Positions 1-9,389 of a stretch of 64,000 bases of DNA are shown here, piece by piece. How positions within the stretch are numbered: the stretch's first letter is position 1; each line of letters begins with the position of its first letter. The position numbers were made by a program, and so were the translations under genes. The DNA is from Symsagittifera roscoffensis. Taxonomy: Eukaryota; Xenacoelomorpha; Acoela; Convolutidae. The notes below the pieces were generated by a model. It made no database searches and was not told the origin of the DNA. It saw only the letters and a list, made by a program, of their open reading frames with translations. The stretch is taken from positions 32,996,599 through 33,060,598 of the forward strand of contig NC_087063.1 in NCBI RefSeq assembly GCF_963678635.1, read 5' to 3'.

Positions 1-119
1 GTTTTTAAGCACCAATTTTTGGACAACATTCTTTCCAACGTTTGTTTCTGGCTCAGCAGATGAACAGTGAATGAACTATAATAGTAGTACAGATTCATTC
101 GCTTGCGGCGTTTAGTAGG

Positions 120-850
120 TTATGTGGTTTTCGCGTTCAGGAAGAACATGTACCAGGATTGAGCAAAGTCAGCGCTATAAAACATAGCCGACGGCACGAA
201 ACAAAACAGACTAGACAACGCCAGAGTAAATGAAATGGGATCAAATTGATGGATAGAAAATTGATTTTGGGGAAGATTATTTGTGGGATCAGAAGAAGGT
301 AACGGAAGGCAACCCAGAACCACTTCATGATCAGAGTCAGGAAAAAGTTCCACGGATGCTGTTGAGTTGACACATTGTGTAAAAATTAGGTCTTGGGTGT
401 TTCCCCTCGAATGCGTTGGTTGATTCACTAGTTAAGCGAATCCTTTCGAGATCATAAAATCTAGAAGTTCGGAGTCGTCTGCAGATGGGGAGGTAACAGA
501 ATTCCAGCAAAACATCAGGCAGATTGAAATCCCCAACTACTGAGATTTCTGAAAGTGGTAACTGATGTTTGTAGCACCATTCGGAAAGTTTAGTAAAATA
601 ATGAGATAAACAGTCAATAAGGCTGGTAACTGAAATATTGTATGGTGAACTTTTTGGAGGATTATAAATCAGTACAAAAAGATGTGTTATATGTTTTGAA
701 GTCATTATACAAGCGATCGAAAAGGTGAACATGGTTGAAGTAAAATCGTGTAAATCGCACCGATGATACTGGTTATGTGCTATTAGGAGCCCGCCGTGTT
801 GCCCGGAAAACCTATCAGCTCTAGAAACAACAGAGTGAGAGGCTTTCTTT
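120..850 (-). pseudogene. LINE apurinic-type endonuclease fragment
   Basis: Minus-strand translation gives a recognisable non-LTR retrotransposon endonuclease. It shows 'GGLLIAHNQ', then 'VLIYNPPKSSPY', then 'ISVVGDFNLPD' (the usual VGDFN block) and, in another frame, 'SDHEVVLG' (the SDH catalytic block). In the family this endonuclease nicks target DNA to prime reverse transcription. The order matches LINE EN domains, but the reading frame changes between the VGDFN and SDH blocks, so it is dead. It differs in sequence from the CR1-like element at 1457-5530 and comes from another LINE. No RT follows within the window because the fragment runs towards the left edge. Confidence 0.7.
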
Positions 851-859
851 TTGAACGAA

Positions 860-1022
860 ATTTTAAAAATTAACTTGAAACTCAAAATTAACCCTTCCGT
901 GTTTGTCAAAATGAACGATTAAAACCTCTAATTCGTTAAAACCATTAATCTTACCACTCCGATGTTACAAAAAAACTTCGAATTCGACTTAGCATTTTCG
1001 TACATTCTGGTCAAATGTCACA
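860..1022 (-). repeat. Partial LTR of the giant-element family
   Basis: On the minus strand, starting at 1022, the sequence begins TGTGACATTTGACCAGAATG. This matches the first bases of the giant element's LTR at 5659 (TGTGACATTCGACCAGAATG). Similarity continues more weakly to about 860. It is a truncated fossil copy lying between the LINE endonuclease fragment and the Penelope-like fragment. Confidence 0.65.
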
Positions 1023-1052
1023 TTTACGTGATATCAGCTCTAACTGCTTTTT

Positions 1053-1456
1053 CATTCCACACCTTTTGACCTGTACGAGACCTGCTTTTTGCACTCGGGA
1101 CATAATCCGTTAAGATCTTTCTCGGTCAAAAACGTTTCGGGAATATCCCTCGATAGTGCAGTTTCGTACTGCTCCAGCCAAAGATTTGCTAAAATAACGA
1201 CAAGAGGTGCCCCAATTGCCAAACCATCTTTCTGATCGTACCATGTTTTATTGCACTTGAAATGGATTTGACTAACTGCAATATTCCACAATCCCTTTAT
1301 GATTTTCCTAGCAATTGATGGTGGTTCATCTTGTTCATACAGTTTTCTCAGAGCTGTCTATTGCTTCTTTTAGTGGAACATTTGTATACAAACTCTTCAC
1401 ATCTCGAGATATCAATATTTCATTGGGCTCAAGATGAATGATCTCTAAAATTTCTC
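1053..1456 (-). pseudogene. Penelope-like reverse transcriptase fragment with PHD-type insert
   Basis: Minus-strand translation shows 'SRDVKSLYTNVPLKEAI', then 'KTWYDQKDGLAIGAPLVV' and 'LANLWLEQYE'. These are the RT blocks of Penelope-like elements (DV.SLYTNVP and Y.Q.DG.AMG.PLSP..A). Instead of running on to the YVDD block, the frame next reads 'GLCPECKKQVSYRSKGVE', the first Cys pair and spacing of a PHD/RING-type zinc finger. Related invertebrate Penelope-like proteins carrying a PHD insertion at this point are remembered, not checked. The fragment is interrupted and degenerate. Its upstream end coincides with the 3' terminus of the CR1-like LINE, which suggests that LINE landed in it. Confidence 0.65.
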
Positions 1457-2226
1457 TCAAGTCAAGTCAAGTTTTTTTATGGCCATTAGGCAGTGCCTCT
1501 TGTGGTCATTTCAAACGTTTTGTCCTATCTTCGTTTGAATTCGTACATGTCAATTCCAATCGCTTTCCAATGTTTGTCCAGTTTCCACTTGAAATCGTCG
1601 ATGGTTTTGCTTTGCACTGTTTCCTGTGGCAGATTGTTCTAGTCGAGAGGTGCTCTTATTGTGAAGAAATTTTTTCGCATTTCTAGATTTGCTTTAGGTA
1701 CCACTACTTTACATGCATTGCCTCTAGAATCCCTATTATTCCGCTCGAATAGTCCCGCAGTGGCATTCCTATCATAAAAACCATAGCAGACTTTATACAT
1801 TTCTATCCTTGTCTCTCTTTTCCTTCTGTATTCCAGCGATGATAGATTCAGTTCTATAAGGCGTTCGTAATAGAATAGATTTTTTATACCACTAACTAGA
1901 CGCGTAGCTGTTCTTTGTACGTTTTCCAAGATCTTTTGATGCTTGATCAGACTTGGGTGCCAGATTAAGTTCGCAAATTCAAGGTGTGGCCGCATCAAGC
2001 ATTTGTAGATTTTTAAAAATACTTGTTTCGTGACTTTTGTGAAACATTTTTTAATTACTGCTATCATGCCGTTTGCCTTATTGGCTTTTTTAGTGATAAG
2101 TGTTTCGAATGTCAGTTTATTGTCAAGCCAGATACCCAGGTCTTTTTCCGGTTGCACTTCTTTAATGTTTTCGCCATTGATTTTATAGTTCCTTTCCATA
2201 TCCAATTTCTTGGTTCCTATTGTCAT
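1457..2226 (-). pseudogene. LINE RT C-terminal domain
   Basis: A 195-residue open stretch plus its continuation. The segment 'IWHPSLIKHQKILENVQR' is followed by 'TRLVSGIKNLFYYERLIELN' and 'SLEYRRKRE', the conserved region after the palm in CR1/Jockey-like RTs. Past the stop, the frame continues with 'NNLPQETVQSKTIDDFKWKL' and 'DKHWKAI', the usual C-terminal tail of these proteins. This part helps bind template RNA and prime synthesis. The tail ends within about 50 bp of the element's repeat-type 3' terminus, so the 3' end is probably complete. Confidence 0.75.
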
Positions 2227-2461
2227 TTGTCGATATTAAAAGACACAAGACTTTGGCCTGACCAAGCTTCTAGTGACTGTAAATCTTCATGTTTGCGTGT
2301 TACATCCGATTTGTCTTCAATTTTACGGTATAAAGTCGAACACATTTGTCGATATTAAAAGACACAAAACTTTGGCCTGACCAAGCTTCTAGTGACTGTA
2401 AATCTTCATGTATGCGTGTTACATCCGATTTGTCTTCAATTTGACGATATAATTTCGCATC
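2224..2461 (-). repeat. 119-bp tandem duplication inside LINE RT
   Basis: The segment starting CATTTGTCGATATTAAAAGA at 2224 recurs at 2343 with only a few differences over about 119 bp. It covers the region following the catalytic FADD box (2459-2470 on the minus strand). The unit length is not a multiple of three, so the duplication shifts the RT frame. It arose after insertion, since such a copy could not have been functional. Confidence 0.85.
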
Positions 2462-3680
2462 GTCAGCAAATATTTATATTTTTGACGACGCTATTTTGTC
2501 CGGCATTGTAATGATGTATATTAAAAACAGTACAGGGCCGAGTGATGAACCCTAGGGTATCCCACTTTTTACTAGCTGCCATGAAGACCTTGAATCGTTA
2601 ATTACCACTCTCTGTTGTCGTCCCGAAAGAAAGTCTGTTATCCAGTTCAAGGGTCTTGCAGTTACTCCATACTGTCTAAGAACGCCGATCAGTCTTTTGT
2701 GTGGTACCAAATCGAAGGCTTTCTTGAATTCCAAGTATATCACGTCGATATTTTCATGTTTGTCCATTGCCCTGGTGAAGTCATCAATTATTTGCAGGAG
2801 TTGTAAGTTCAGTGAACGTCCAGATCGAAAACCGTATTGTGCATTTGTTATTAGCCCTTTTTCAATGAAATGATCGATTAAGTGCTTTCGAACAAGTTTT
2901 TTGAACAAGATGCAACATATTGATGTTAAACTGATTGGTCTATAGTTATCTGCCATTAATTTCTTACCTTTTTTGAATATTGCAGAATTGTTAGCCAACT
3001 TCCAGTCTTCGGGTAATTTGCTTGTCTCCCAAGAGGATTGGAAAATAATCAAAAGTGGTTCTAAGATGAATTCTCGTAATTCAATTAGGACCCTAGGATG
3101 AATTCCATCTGGTCCAGGCGACTTTGATGTGTCAAACCGATTGAGTTCTTCTCGGATGTCATTCATTGTTAGCTCCAGATTGTCATCAATGCTGGCGGTT
3201 GGTGGAGGGCTGATCTCTCAGTTACCCAGGGGTTCGTCAGTGAAAACCGATGCAAAGAAGTTTGAGAGCACTTCTGCCTTTTCGTCGTCTGTGTTAGTTA
3301 GCATATCATTTGGTTTTATTAAAGCGGGGATTGATTCTCTCATGGTAGTTTTTTGGCGCACGTAACTCCAGAACTTTTTCGGATTAGTTTTAACTTCAGA
3401 TGATATATTTTTTTCACGTGTGAGAGCCTCCGATCGCGTGGCAGATCTAACTTCATTTCGTACGGTTTTATATTTGGTTAAATTTTCGGCTGTTGAATTT
3501 TTTCCAGGCTGTTTTTTTTTCCTTTTATCTTCATGCGCACCGCCCTTGCTAGCGGCATTTGGTTGCCACTGCTGCGTATCTTAAATAAAGGCACGAATTT
3601 TTAGACTAATTCTTTCATGCAATTTTTCGGTTCAGTTTTTCCCATGTAGTTAACTGAACCTTTGAGTCAGCTGGATGGTT
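2459..3680 (-). pseudogene. LINE reverse transcriptase core
   Basis: The minus-strand frame at 3166-2552 encodes 204 residues: 'KSPGPDGIHPRVL', 'NYRPISLTSI', 'NAQYGFRSGRS', and 'YLEFKKAFDLVPHK', where the catalytic Asp of the A block is retained within a variant LDF.KAFD. The frame then reads 'GSSLGPVLFLIYI' and 'IFADDAKLYRQI', which supplies the two catalytic Asp of the FADD box. Upstream (3680-3170) lies the linker with 'SYVRQKTTMRESIPALIK' and 'EVLSNFFASVFT', typical of CR1-type ORF2. The enzyme copies LINE RNA at the nicked target. A stop occurs at about 2550, and the duplication beside the FADD box also breaks the frame. Confidence 0.8.
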
Positions 3681-4420
3681 TCACATCCCGTGGTAGTCTC
3701 CCTTTTCATAGTTTCTGCGGTTTTTACATTTCGATTTAACCCTCTTTACTGGCACATCTACCTTGACAAGGACGTGGTCCCTTTTTCCGATTGGTGCCTT
3801 TAACATGGTGTCTAGATCTCTTAAGACTATATCTGACATCACAACATCAAGCAGTGATGCCTTGTATCTGCCAGTAAGCCTTGTAGGCTCTTTGATATGT
3901 TGTGTTAGTAGTGCGTCTTTTACTACCTCTATAAAGGTGAACTCAGTCCTATTTTCATCTTTTAATGTACTCATGGCCTCCCAATCTATCTGTAGTAGAT
4001 TTGTGTCTGCCACTATTTTTGTTGAGTCATTTGACTGTGCTTCGTTCAAATTGGCAATCAAATTTTTTAGTTGGTGGTTATTTTCTTTAGTTGAGTTTGG
4101 ACTTCTATATAATACATCAAGGTTGATGATGTTCTTGCCAATTTTAATTTTTAAAAACAAGTTTTCACAGAGAGAAGAACTATATGTGTTCGAGTAGTAG
4201 TCAATGTTTTCATTAATATAAAAATTAGAATTCCGCGTCCTTGATTAGATGGGTTCATATTTATTCATTCTAAGTTATAGTATTGGATTTTATGCCATAC
4301 TGGATTCCATTCTGCGCAAGAATTTTTCGGTTTTCCTTCCACTAGAGCGATGACATCCGGCTTGCATTTTTCTTGATTCATTTTCCACGTGATTTCGTGC
4401 AGTTTGTCTTGAGTTAGTGT
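3681..4420 (-). pseudogene. LINE apurinic-type endonuclease
   Basis: The frame at 4160-3681 reads 'LDVLYRSPNSTKENN' (the Y.SPN block), then 'TKIVADTNLLQIDWEAM' in place of the usual GDFN..IDW, and ends with 'PIGKRDHVLVKVDV', the DH catalytic block. The N-terminal part is in the preceding frame, where 'LLIWYTNIDTLTQDKLHE' and 'KPDVIALVEGKPKN' (the catalytic Glu block of EN) follow directly after the ORF1-type RRM region. The domain therefore spans a frame break near 4265. Confidence 0.75.
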
Positions 4421-5319
4421 GTCTATGTTTGTGTACCAGATTAATAAAGACCGGTTTCTCATTATTTGCAACCCCCTCACAAGGTGCACGTGGTCTCCTT
4501 GTTCCTTTTCGCTTAAGTTTTTTGCCTTTGCTATCAATTTTCTGACTTCTTCGCGTTTCTTGAGACTCCTGTCAGGGCCAATCCGCAGGTTTTTGATTTT
4601 ATCTTCGGCGTCTTTTAATTTTCTCAAATTTTTCATTATCTCGTTTACATCTTTTTCGTTATCAAAGGATACTAGCAGTGGTCTGTTTGTCGTGGCTTCA
4701 TCGTTCTTCTTCCCAAGTAGGACAAAAGCTGTTTTGTTTCCCATTTCGACCGATGCTAGAAATGTTTCTATCAGTTGTTTGTCTTCTACCTTTCTGTTAT
4801 GTCCATCGTGGTTGGTACTCTCAAGTGCTTTGTAAACTATCAAGTCCTTTTTTCTTTTTTGTCGTCTTCTTCTTCTCTTTTTTGCTCTTCAGATGCTTCT
4901 ATTATCATTTTTTAGTGGCCTAACTTTCGGTTGTTGGGCCACGTGCCATGGTTTCTGTTCAGTTTGATTCACGGGTCTTGGTCCTGCTACAAACTTGTAG
5001 AAGTCGTTCATCATGTGGTTTCGGTTTGCCATTGTTTTGTCCATCCAGATCGCTCCGTAGTGTATCCGGTTCTGGATTCTTGTCAGCTTCAATTGGAAGT
5101 TTCACATTCGGTGTGCAGGAACTGCAACACCAGATGACTTCAGGTTGACACATGTAATCGTAGACTTGGTCAGGCATATTAATGATCATGACATTTATCA
5201 CACTCCATTACTTTATCATCGATGTTACCATAGGTCTTTTTGCTCGTTTTACATTGCCAAACGTCCATTTCACTCACAGATTCAGTACCTTTACGTCTAG
5301 TTTTTGGTTTTGGAGGCAT
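4421..5319 (-). pseudogene. LINE ORF1-type region: PHD-like finger plus RRM-like domain
   Basis: A start ATG at 5319-5317 (minus) opens 'MPPKPKTRRKGTES', then 'VWQCKTSKKTYGNIDDKV' and 'MECDKCHDH', followed in another frame by 'VIWCCSSCTPN'. This is the Cys/His ladder of a PHD finger with one Cys apparently replaced. Downstream, 4843-4430 reads 'KTAFVLLGKKN', 'RPLLVSFDNEKDVNEIMKN' and 'LRIGPDRSLKKREEVRKLI', the RRM-like domain found in ORF1 proteins of CR1-type LINEs, which bind element RNA. This RRM runs in the same frame into the endonuclease, so ORF1 and ORF2 functions are fused in one chain. At least one frame break separates the PHD and RRM parts. Confidence 0.65.
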
Positions 5320-5337
5320 ATTAAGTTTGATTTTATC

Positions 5338-5527
5338 AGGCCGCTCTAAGACACTTAAGTCTCAAGAAGCTACCTAATGAAATCAACTTCACGAAAAATA
5401 CTGGGCCGCTCGAAGACACTGAAGTCTCAAAAAGCTACTCCGTAATTTCTCCTTCAAAAACACTCAGCCCTAATCTGATTATTACTGGGCCGCTCTAAGA
5501 CAATTAAGTCCCAAGAAGCTACCCTTG
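5338..5527 (-). repeat. Three tandem units in LINE 5' region
   Basis: Three copies of a roughly 37-bp unit (plus strand GGCCGCTCTAAGACACTTAA followed by GTCTCAAGAAGCTACC) start at about 5339, 5403 and 5489, spaced 64 and 86 bp apart. They lie immediately upstream of the LINE's first ATG. Repeated 5' units often hold the internal promoter of LINEs, so they are probable promoter monomers. That role is inferred from position only. Confidence 0.7.
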
Positions 5528-5541
5528 TAATTTCAGAAAAG

Positions 5542-5658
5542 GCTTCTTACTTTTTATTTTTTGTGTTCTTTTTCTGCCCTTGCTTCGACGTTGACTGTTT
5601 CTTTGACTTCTTCGTAGCAGACTTCGACCGTTTCTTCATGACTAATTTTTTCAAATTA
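5542..5658 (-). other. Lys/Ser-rich short open frame, abutting the LTR
   Basis: The minus strand reads 'MKKRSKSATKKSKKQSTS' followed by 'KQGQKKNTKNKK' and a stop near 5542. The frame is open upstream ('NLKKLV') until it meets the start of the LTR at 5659. It looks like the basic C-terminal tail of a protein, either from a host gene or an older mobile element, cut by the LTR-element insertion. It is too short and simple in composition to assign. Confidence 0.25.
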
Positions 5659-5982
5659 TGTGACATTCGACCAGAATGTACGAAAATGCAATTTCGTATT
5701 CGAATTTTTATCAACCAGAAAAGAACATCTGACCTGGAAGATTAATGGTTTCAATGGATTAGCAACGTTATTTGAACGATTAGACAAACCGTTAAGTTAA
5801 GAATATTCTGATATTTTAAATTTTTAAAATTTCGATTTGTGAAGTCATATTTCTGATAAATGCTGAAACGGCCATTTTGGAGAAAAACCAGAAGAAAATC
5901 AGAACAACAATAGTTGCACTGGAAACAACTACGAAAAAATAACGACAGATAGAATTGGAAATTGTCAAAAAATGCTCCGGGT

Positions 5983-6012
5983 TGTAACGATTGTGCCGCT
6001 ACAATCGTTACA
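5983..6012 (+). promoter_or_regulatory. Covarying LTR hairpin
   Basis: TGTAACGATTG and CAATCGTTACA form a perfect 11-bp stem with an 8-base loop (TGCCGCTA). The same hairpin is in the 3' LTR (27866-27895, one G-U type pair) and the solo LTR (29305-29336, a 12-bp stem with two compensatory base-pair changes). Conservation of pairing despite sequence change points to a working structure in RNA or DNA. Confidence 0.75.
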
Positions 6013-6288
6013 GAGCAATTCGCACGAGCCAGGAAGGGTGTCCAGCCTTCCCAAAAGAAATAAGGACGTTATTTTGCCGGATTCCAGAATCCGGAGGGGT
6101 CTCAGGCTCAAAACTCAAACCGTTTTATAAAAAAAAAATTTTAGCTTCCTGGTAATGTTCTGAATTGAATTTAATTAACATCCGGATTCATTTTCAGATA
6201 ATGAGAAGCTAGGAATTGAGGGAAAGGGTTGAAGCATCTTCGATGGAGATGTTGAATTTTATCTACTGAACAAAAACAATCGTAATAT

Positions 6289-6363
6289 AATAAATAGTAG
6301 TAGCCCTGTTTTAAGGAGTGACCTCGTGGTCTGGGGATACTGAGACCCAGCCATGAGCTCACT
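6289..6363 (+). promoter_or_regulatory. Poly(A) signal followed by stem-loop in LTR
   Basis: AATAAA at 6289-6294 is followed 23 bases later by a long imperfect stem. The outer arms are AGTGACCTC (6317-6325) and GAGCTCACT (6355-6363). The inner arms are TGGTCTGGG (6327-6335) and CCCAGCCA (6346-6353). The 3' LTR and the solo LTR keep the same inner arms (28224-28250 and 29657-29684). Its position suggests the R region, near the RNA 3' end. The function is inferred. Confidence 0.55.
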
Positions 6364-6572
6364 ATTCTTTTATATAATTATGTTAATTTGAGTGTTTTGA
6401 CCGAAACCAGAAGCAGTAACGTTTTTGTTTGACCCGATGTTAGAAAAACCACCAAAAAAACTGGCTTTGGCAGAGACGGTGAAAAGCATGTAGAGCTGTG
6501 TTTGGACGCTAGCCAGTCGTTCTAGATCCTAGCTTTTTTTCCGTCGATATGTACTTCCCGGCGAATGTTACA

Positions 6573-9389
6573 TAGATGTTTTTATGGCGCTCCTGGGTGT
6601 TATTTTTTTAAAACAAAATGACCGGCAGAACCGTTAAGGAGCACTCCGCGCCGAGCGGATGTTCACGATAACGCCCTTAATAAGGCCCTAACCGCTGGGG
6701 TGGAAGGGTAGTCCGGAACGCGGAAGCCTTCCGGATTCTCGTGAATAGTTTTTTTAACGTAGTTAAGACCGAAAATTCTCGAACCAGGAAGGGTGGGGGG
6801 ATTCGCGGTCCCGTCATTTCCTGAGTGGTACGTGACCAAAAAATCTTAAAAATATACAAGAAACCAAACAAAAAGTAGTATAGTACCTAAAAAAGAACAA
6901 AAAAAAATAAAAAACAACCGAAAAAAAAATAAAAACAGTAGAAAAAAAAATCAGTAGAAATCATCCCCCCAGACGAGATGTGATCCGACCCTCCCGTTTG
7001 TTGTTGTTAGATTTATTGTTGTTACAGGCATTTATATCAGTTAGGATTGTTACGATCAATTTTTTTGCCCGTTGGTGGTGCTTGTACTGTAGGGTTATTT
7101 GGGTATTTAAGCACGTTAATGCTAATTTGCGCTCAATCCGGAAGGGTCACGGGATTAGTGAAGAAGACTGATCCGGCAACCAGTTCAAGGAGCGAAAAGA
7201 AGGGCTCAAGGACAACAACAATCGACTGTTGGGTATCGTTAAAAGTTTTGTATCCCTTTCGGTACAAAAAGTAAGATATTACTCTGTGGCGGGCTCCACA
7301 GTGACTGCACTGTAGTGACCCTTCACCGAACTGCGAATTTCCGAGTTAAGCACCGTTATTCGGAGATTGAACAAACCCGGAGGGGTATAGTATTACTAGT
7401 ATTTTTATTTATTCAGCCTATATTAATACTCAGTTACCGTTTTCCAGTAAAAACACACTAAGCAGACGGGTTTTTAGGGTCAAAATAGCGATATATTGAT
7501 AACCCCACAAATCGCGATTTTTGAGATATCGATATTTTTTGAAACGGAAAAAAGGCTAAATTAGTGAGTTACATTGTAACTGTACTACTATAATAGGTAG
7601 AACCGGTTAAGTTTAGTTCGGAAGTGGTTGGAACTAATTGGGTACCAAAAACCGAATTTTCTTGATTTTTGAAAAAACGAAATGCTACAGAATAAGAAAG
7701 TTTTTTGAATTTGTTGAAATAGAACAGTAAAAACTGTTGTTCGGAAAAAGTTCACTAGTGAATTGACAGGTTTTAAAGCCCTTTTGCCGATAACCTTCCG
7801 GGTTACAGAGAATCGAACTTAACGTGTTTGATTTAGTGAATTCATCAATCCGGAGGGGTCCAAATAGCATTGTTTTTGGCAAATTTTTTCAACTGGAACG
7901 TTTTAGATCGGGTTTTCCGCATTGAACTAGAAAAATATAGGCTTTTTGAGCTCGGATCAAAAATTTTAGGTCAAAAAGAACAGAATTGCGAAAAAAAGTT
8001 AGGCGGAACCTGTAAGAGAGAAAATTTTTGAAAGTAGGAAAAAGACGTTTTGGTTAATAACTTTGGAACTACTGGACAGATCCAGTTGATCTTGGTACCA
8101 TTAGATCAACATATAGGTGAACTTACTAATAAAATTATTCAAAAAAGTAAGCGTGAAATTTTTTTACGATTGTTTTTAGCAAATTCACTAATTCGGGAAG
8201 GTAGACCCTTCACCTTTTATTTAAAAAAATTTTGAAAGCCCTTACAACCCTACCAAAGGGTAGTAACGGTTAAATAAGGCAATTTTACGCTGTTCTAGAC
8301 AAAAAGGGAAGGCTAAGGAAACCAGAAAACCATAGTCGAGTAGAAACTAGGCTAGTGATAAGACCCTTCAGAGTTAAGGTAAATTGTCGAATAAGAGGCT
8401 TAGCTTCAATCCGGAAGGGTCTTGGCAAAGAAAATACACCCTTCCTAGTTAGTTCTAACAGCATATTAGCATCGGAGAACGTATTCGGAAGGGTATCGGG
8501 TGAAAATTTTGAAAGTCTCTTAAAAGCTTTTTTTGCCAATCCGGAGGGGTCCCAATTTTGCCAATCCGGAGGGGTCCTGTTTTTGCCAATCCGGAGGGGT
8601 CCTGTTTTTGCCAATCCGGAGGGGTCCTGTTTTGTTAAGACTTAAGTAGACAGAAGAAAAGATAATAGTGAAAAGTATTAGGTTATTAAGAGACAGGCTA
8701 GGAACCAGTGACTGTACTGGTAACTTGCCTTTTAATAAAAGACCAGACCAAACCAAAACAGGTCTAAACTCGGATATTCGCGACACTAAGTCTAAATTGA
8801 AAAAGGGTTTGTAACTGATTTGTGTGGAATGAAATCCAAATCGTTTTTGGGAAAGTGATTGCCCTGAGAATTTTAGTAGGTCTAGCTCGGGCAATCCGAA
8901 GGCAGGTAGGTAACACAGGACTCGGTGGGTGCAATAGACGCCCCTTTGAGAAAATTACTGAATTCAAGTTTTGTCTGTTTGGTGCAGCACCGAACAGCGA
9001 AAACTCTTCCTTTAGAAACAAGTTCGACTATCACATTGCGACTGACTAAAGTACAAAACACACACGTTTTTCTTTGAAAACATTATTTTTTTTCTTCTTC
9101 TTGGTTTTAAATCAATAATCTTGGTGCTTGATTGGGCAGTGAGAACACTATCTTTTAAAGAGATTGATATCATCAGACTATGCTAGCTTGATATCTTACA
9201 ACTAATAATCGATTATTGCGAATAAATTGTATAAACGCTGTACTGTGATATTACACAAGGTTTCGTGGTCACTTTTTAAGTGAAACTTTTGGAATTTATT
9301 GTGTTGTGTTATTTTTTATCAGTATTCAGACTAAAATGACACTAGCAATTGAATTGAGTGTATAAGCAGTAAGAAGTGATAAATTGAAA
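6573..9389 (+). other. Motif-rich untranslated leader of giant element
   Basis: About 2.8 kb without a convincing gene. It is sprinkled with variants of AATCCGGARGGGT in both orientations, for example near 6727, 7134, 7374, 7847, 8408 and 8486, and with four tandem copies at 8535-8634. A possible primer-binding site (TGGCGCTCCTGGG) begins at about 6584, some 11 bases after the LTR, but no tRNA match can be confirmed. Leaders of this length are unusual and may hold packaging or regulatory signals. Confidence 0.6.
8535..8634 (+). repeat. Four 25-bp tandem repeats with CCGGAGGGG motif
   Basis: GCCAATCCGGAGGGGTCC begins at 8535, 8560, 8585 and 8610, an exact 25-bp period. Three of the units are nearly identical. 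The motif is the same one scattered through the leader and the LTRs. Confidence 0.95.

Larger units (their letters stand above)
1457..5530 (-). mobile_element. CR1-like LINE, near full length, degenerate
   Basis: A minus-strand non-LTR retrotransposon of about 4.1 kb. In order from its 5' end (about 5530) it has three short repeated units, an ORF1-type region with a PHD-like finger and an RRM-like region, an apurinic endonuclease, a linker, a reverse transcriptase and a C-terminal domain ending near 1500. Its 3' end at about 1457 is a short tandem run (TCAAGTCAAGTCAAG on the plus strand), typical of CR1-group LINEs, which end in microsatellite-like repeats rather than long poly(A). Several stops and frameshifts show it is inactive. 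It interrupts a Penelope-like relic. Confidence 0.8.
5659..6572 (+). repeat. 5' LTR of giant element (914 bp)
   Basis: Starts TGTGACATTCG and ends CGAATGTTACA. It contains a perfect 11-bp inverted repeat at 5983-6012, an AATAAA polyadenylation signal at 6289-6294, and a second longer stem-loop at 6317-6363. One copy of the AATCCGGAGGGGT motif lies at about 6088. The matching 3' LTR is at 27542 and a solo copy at 28985. Confidence 0.9.

Noticed and set aside
6584-6600. Primer-binding site of the giant element
   Set aside because: TGGCGCT at a plausible distance from the LTR, but only a short match and no tRNA 3' end could be confirmed. Mentioned only as a possibility.
8535-8634. CRISPR-like array
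   Set aside because: Four 25-bp units without unique spacers, in an animal LTR-element leader. It is a simple tandem repeat.
8764-9049. Small genes in the giant element's leader
   Set aside because: Short overlapping frames on both strands in repeat-containing leader. No gag similarity until about 9390.
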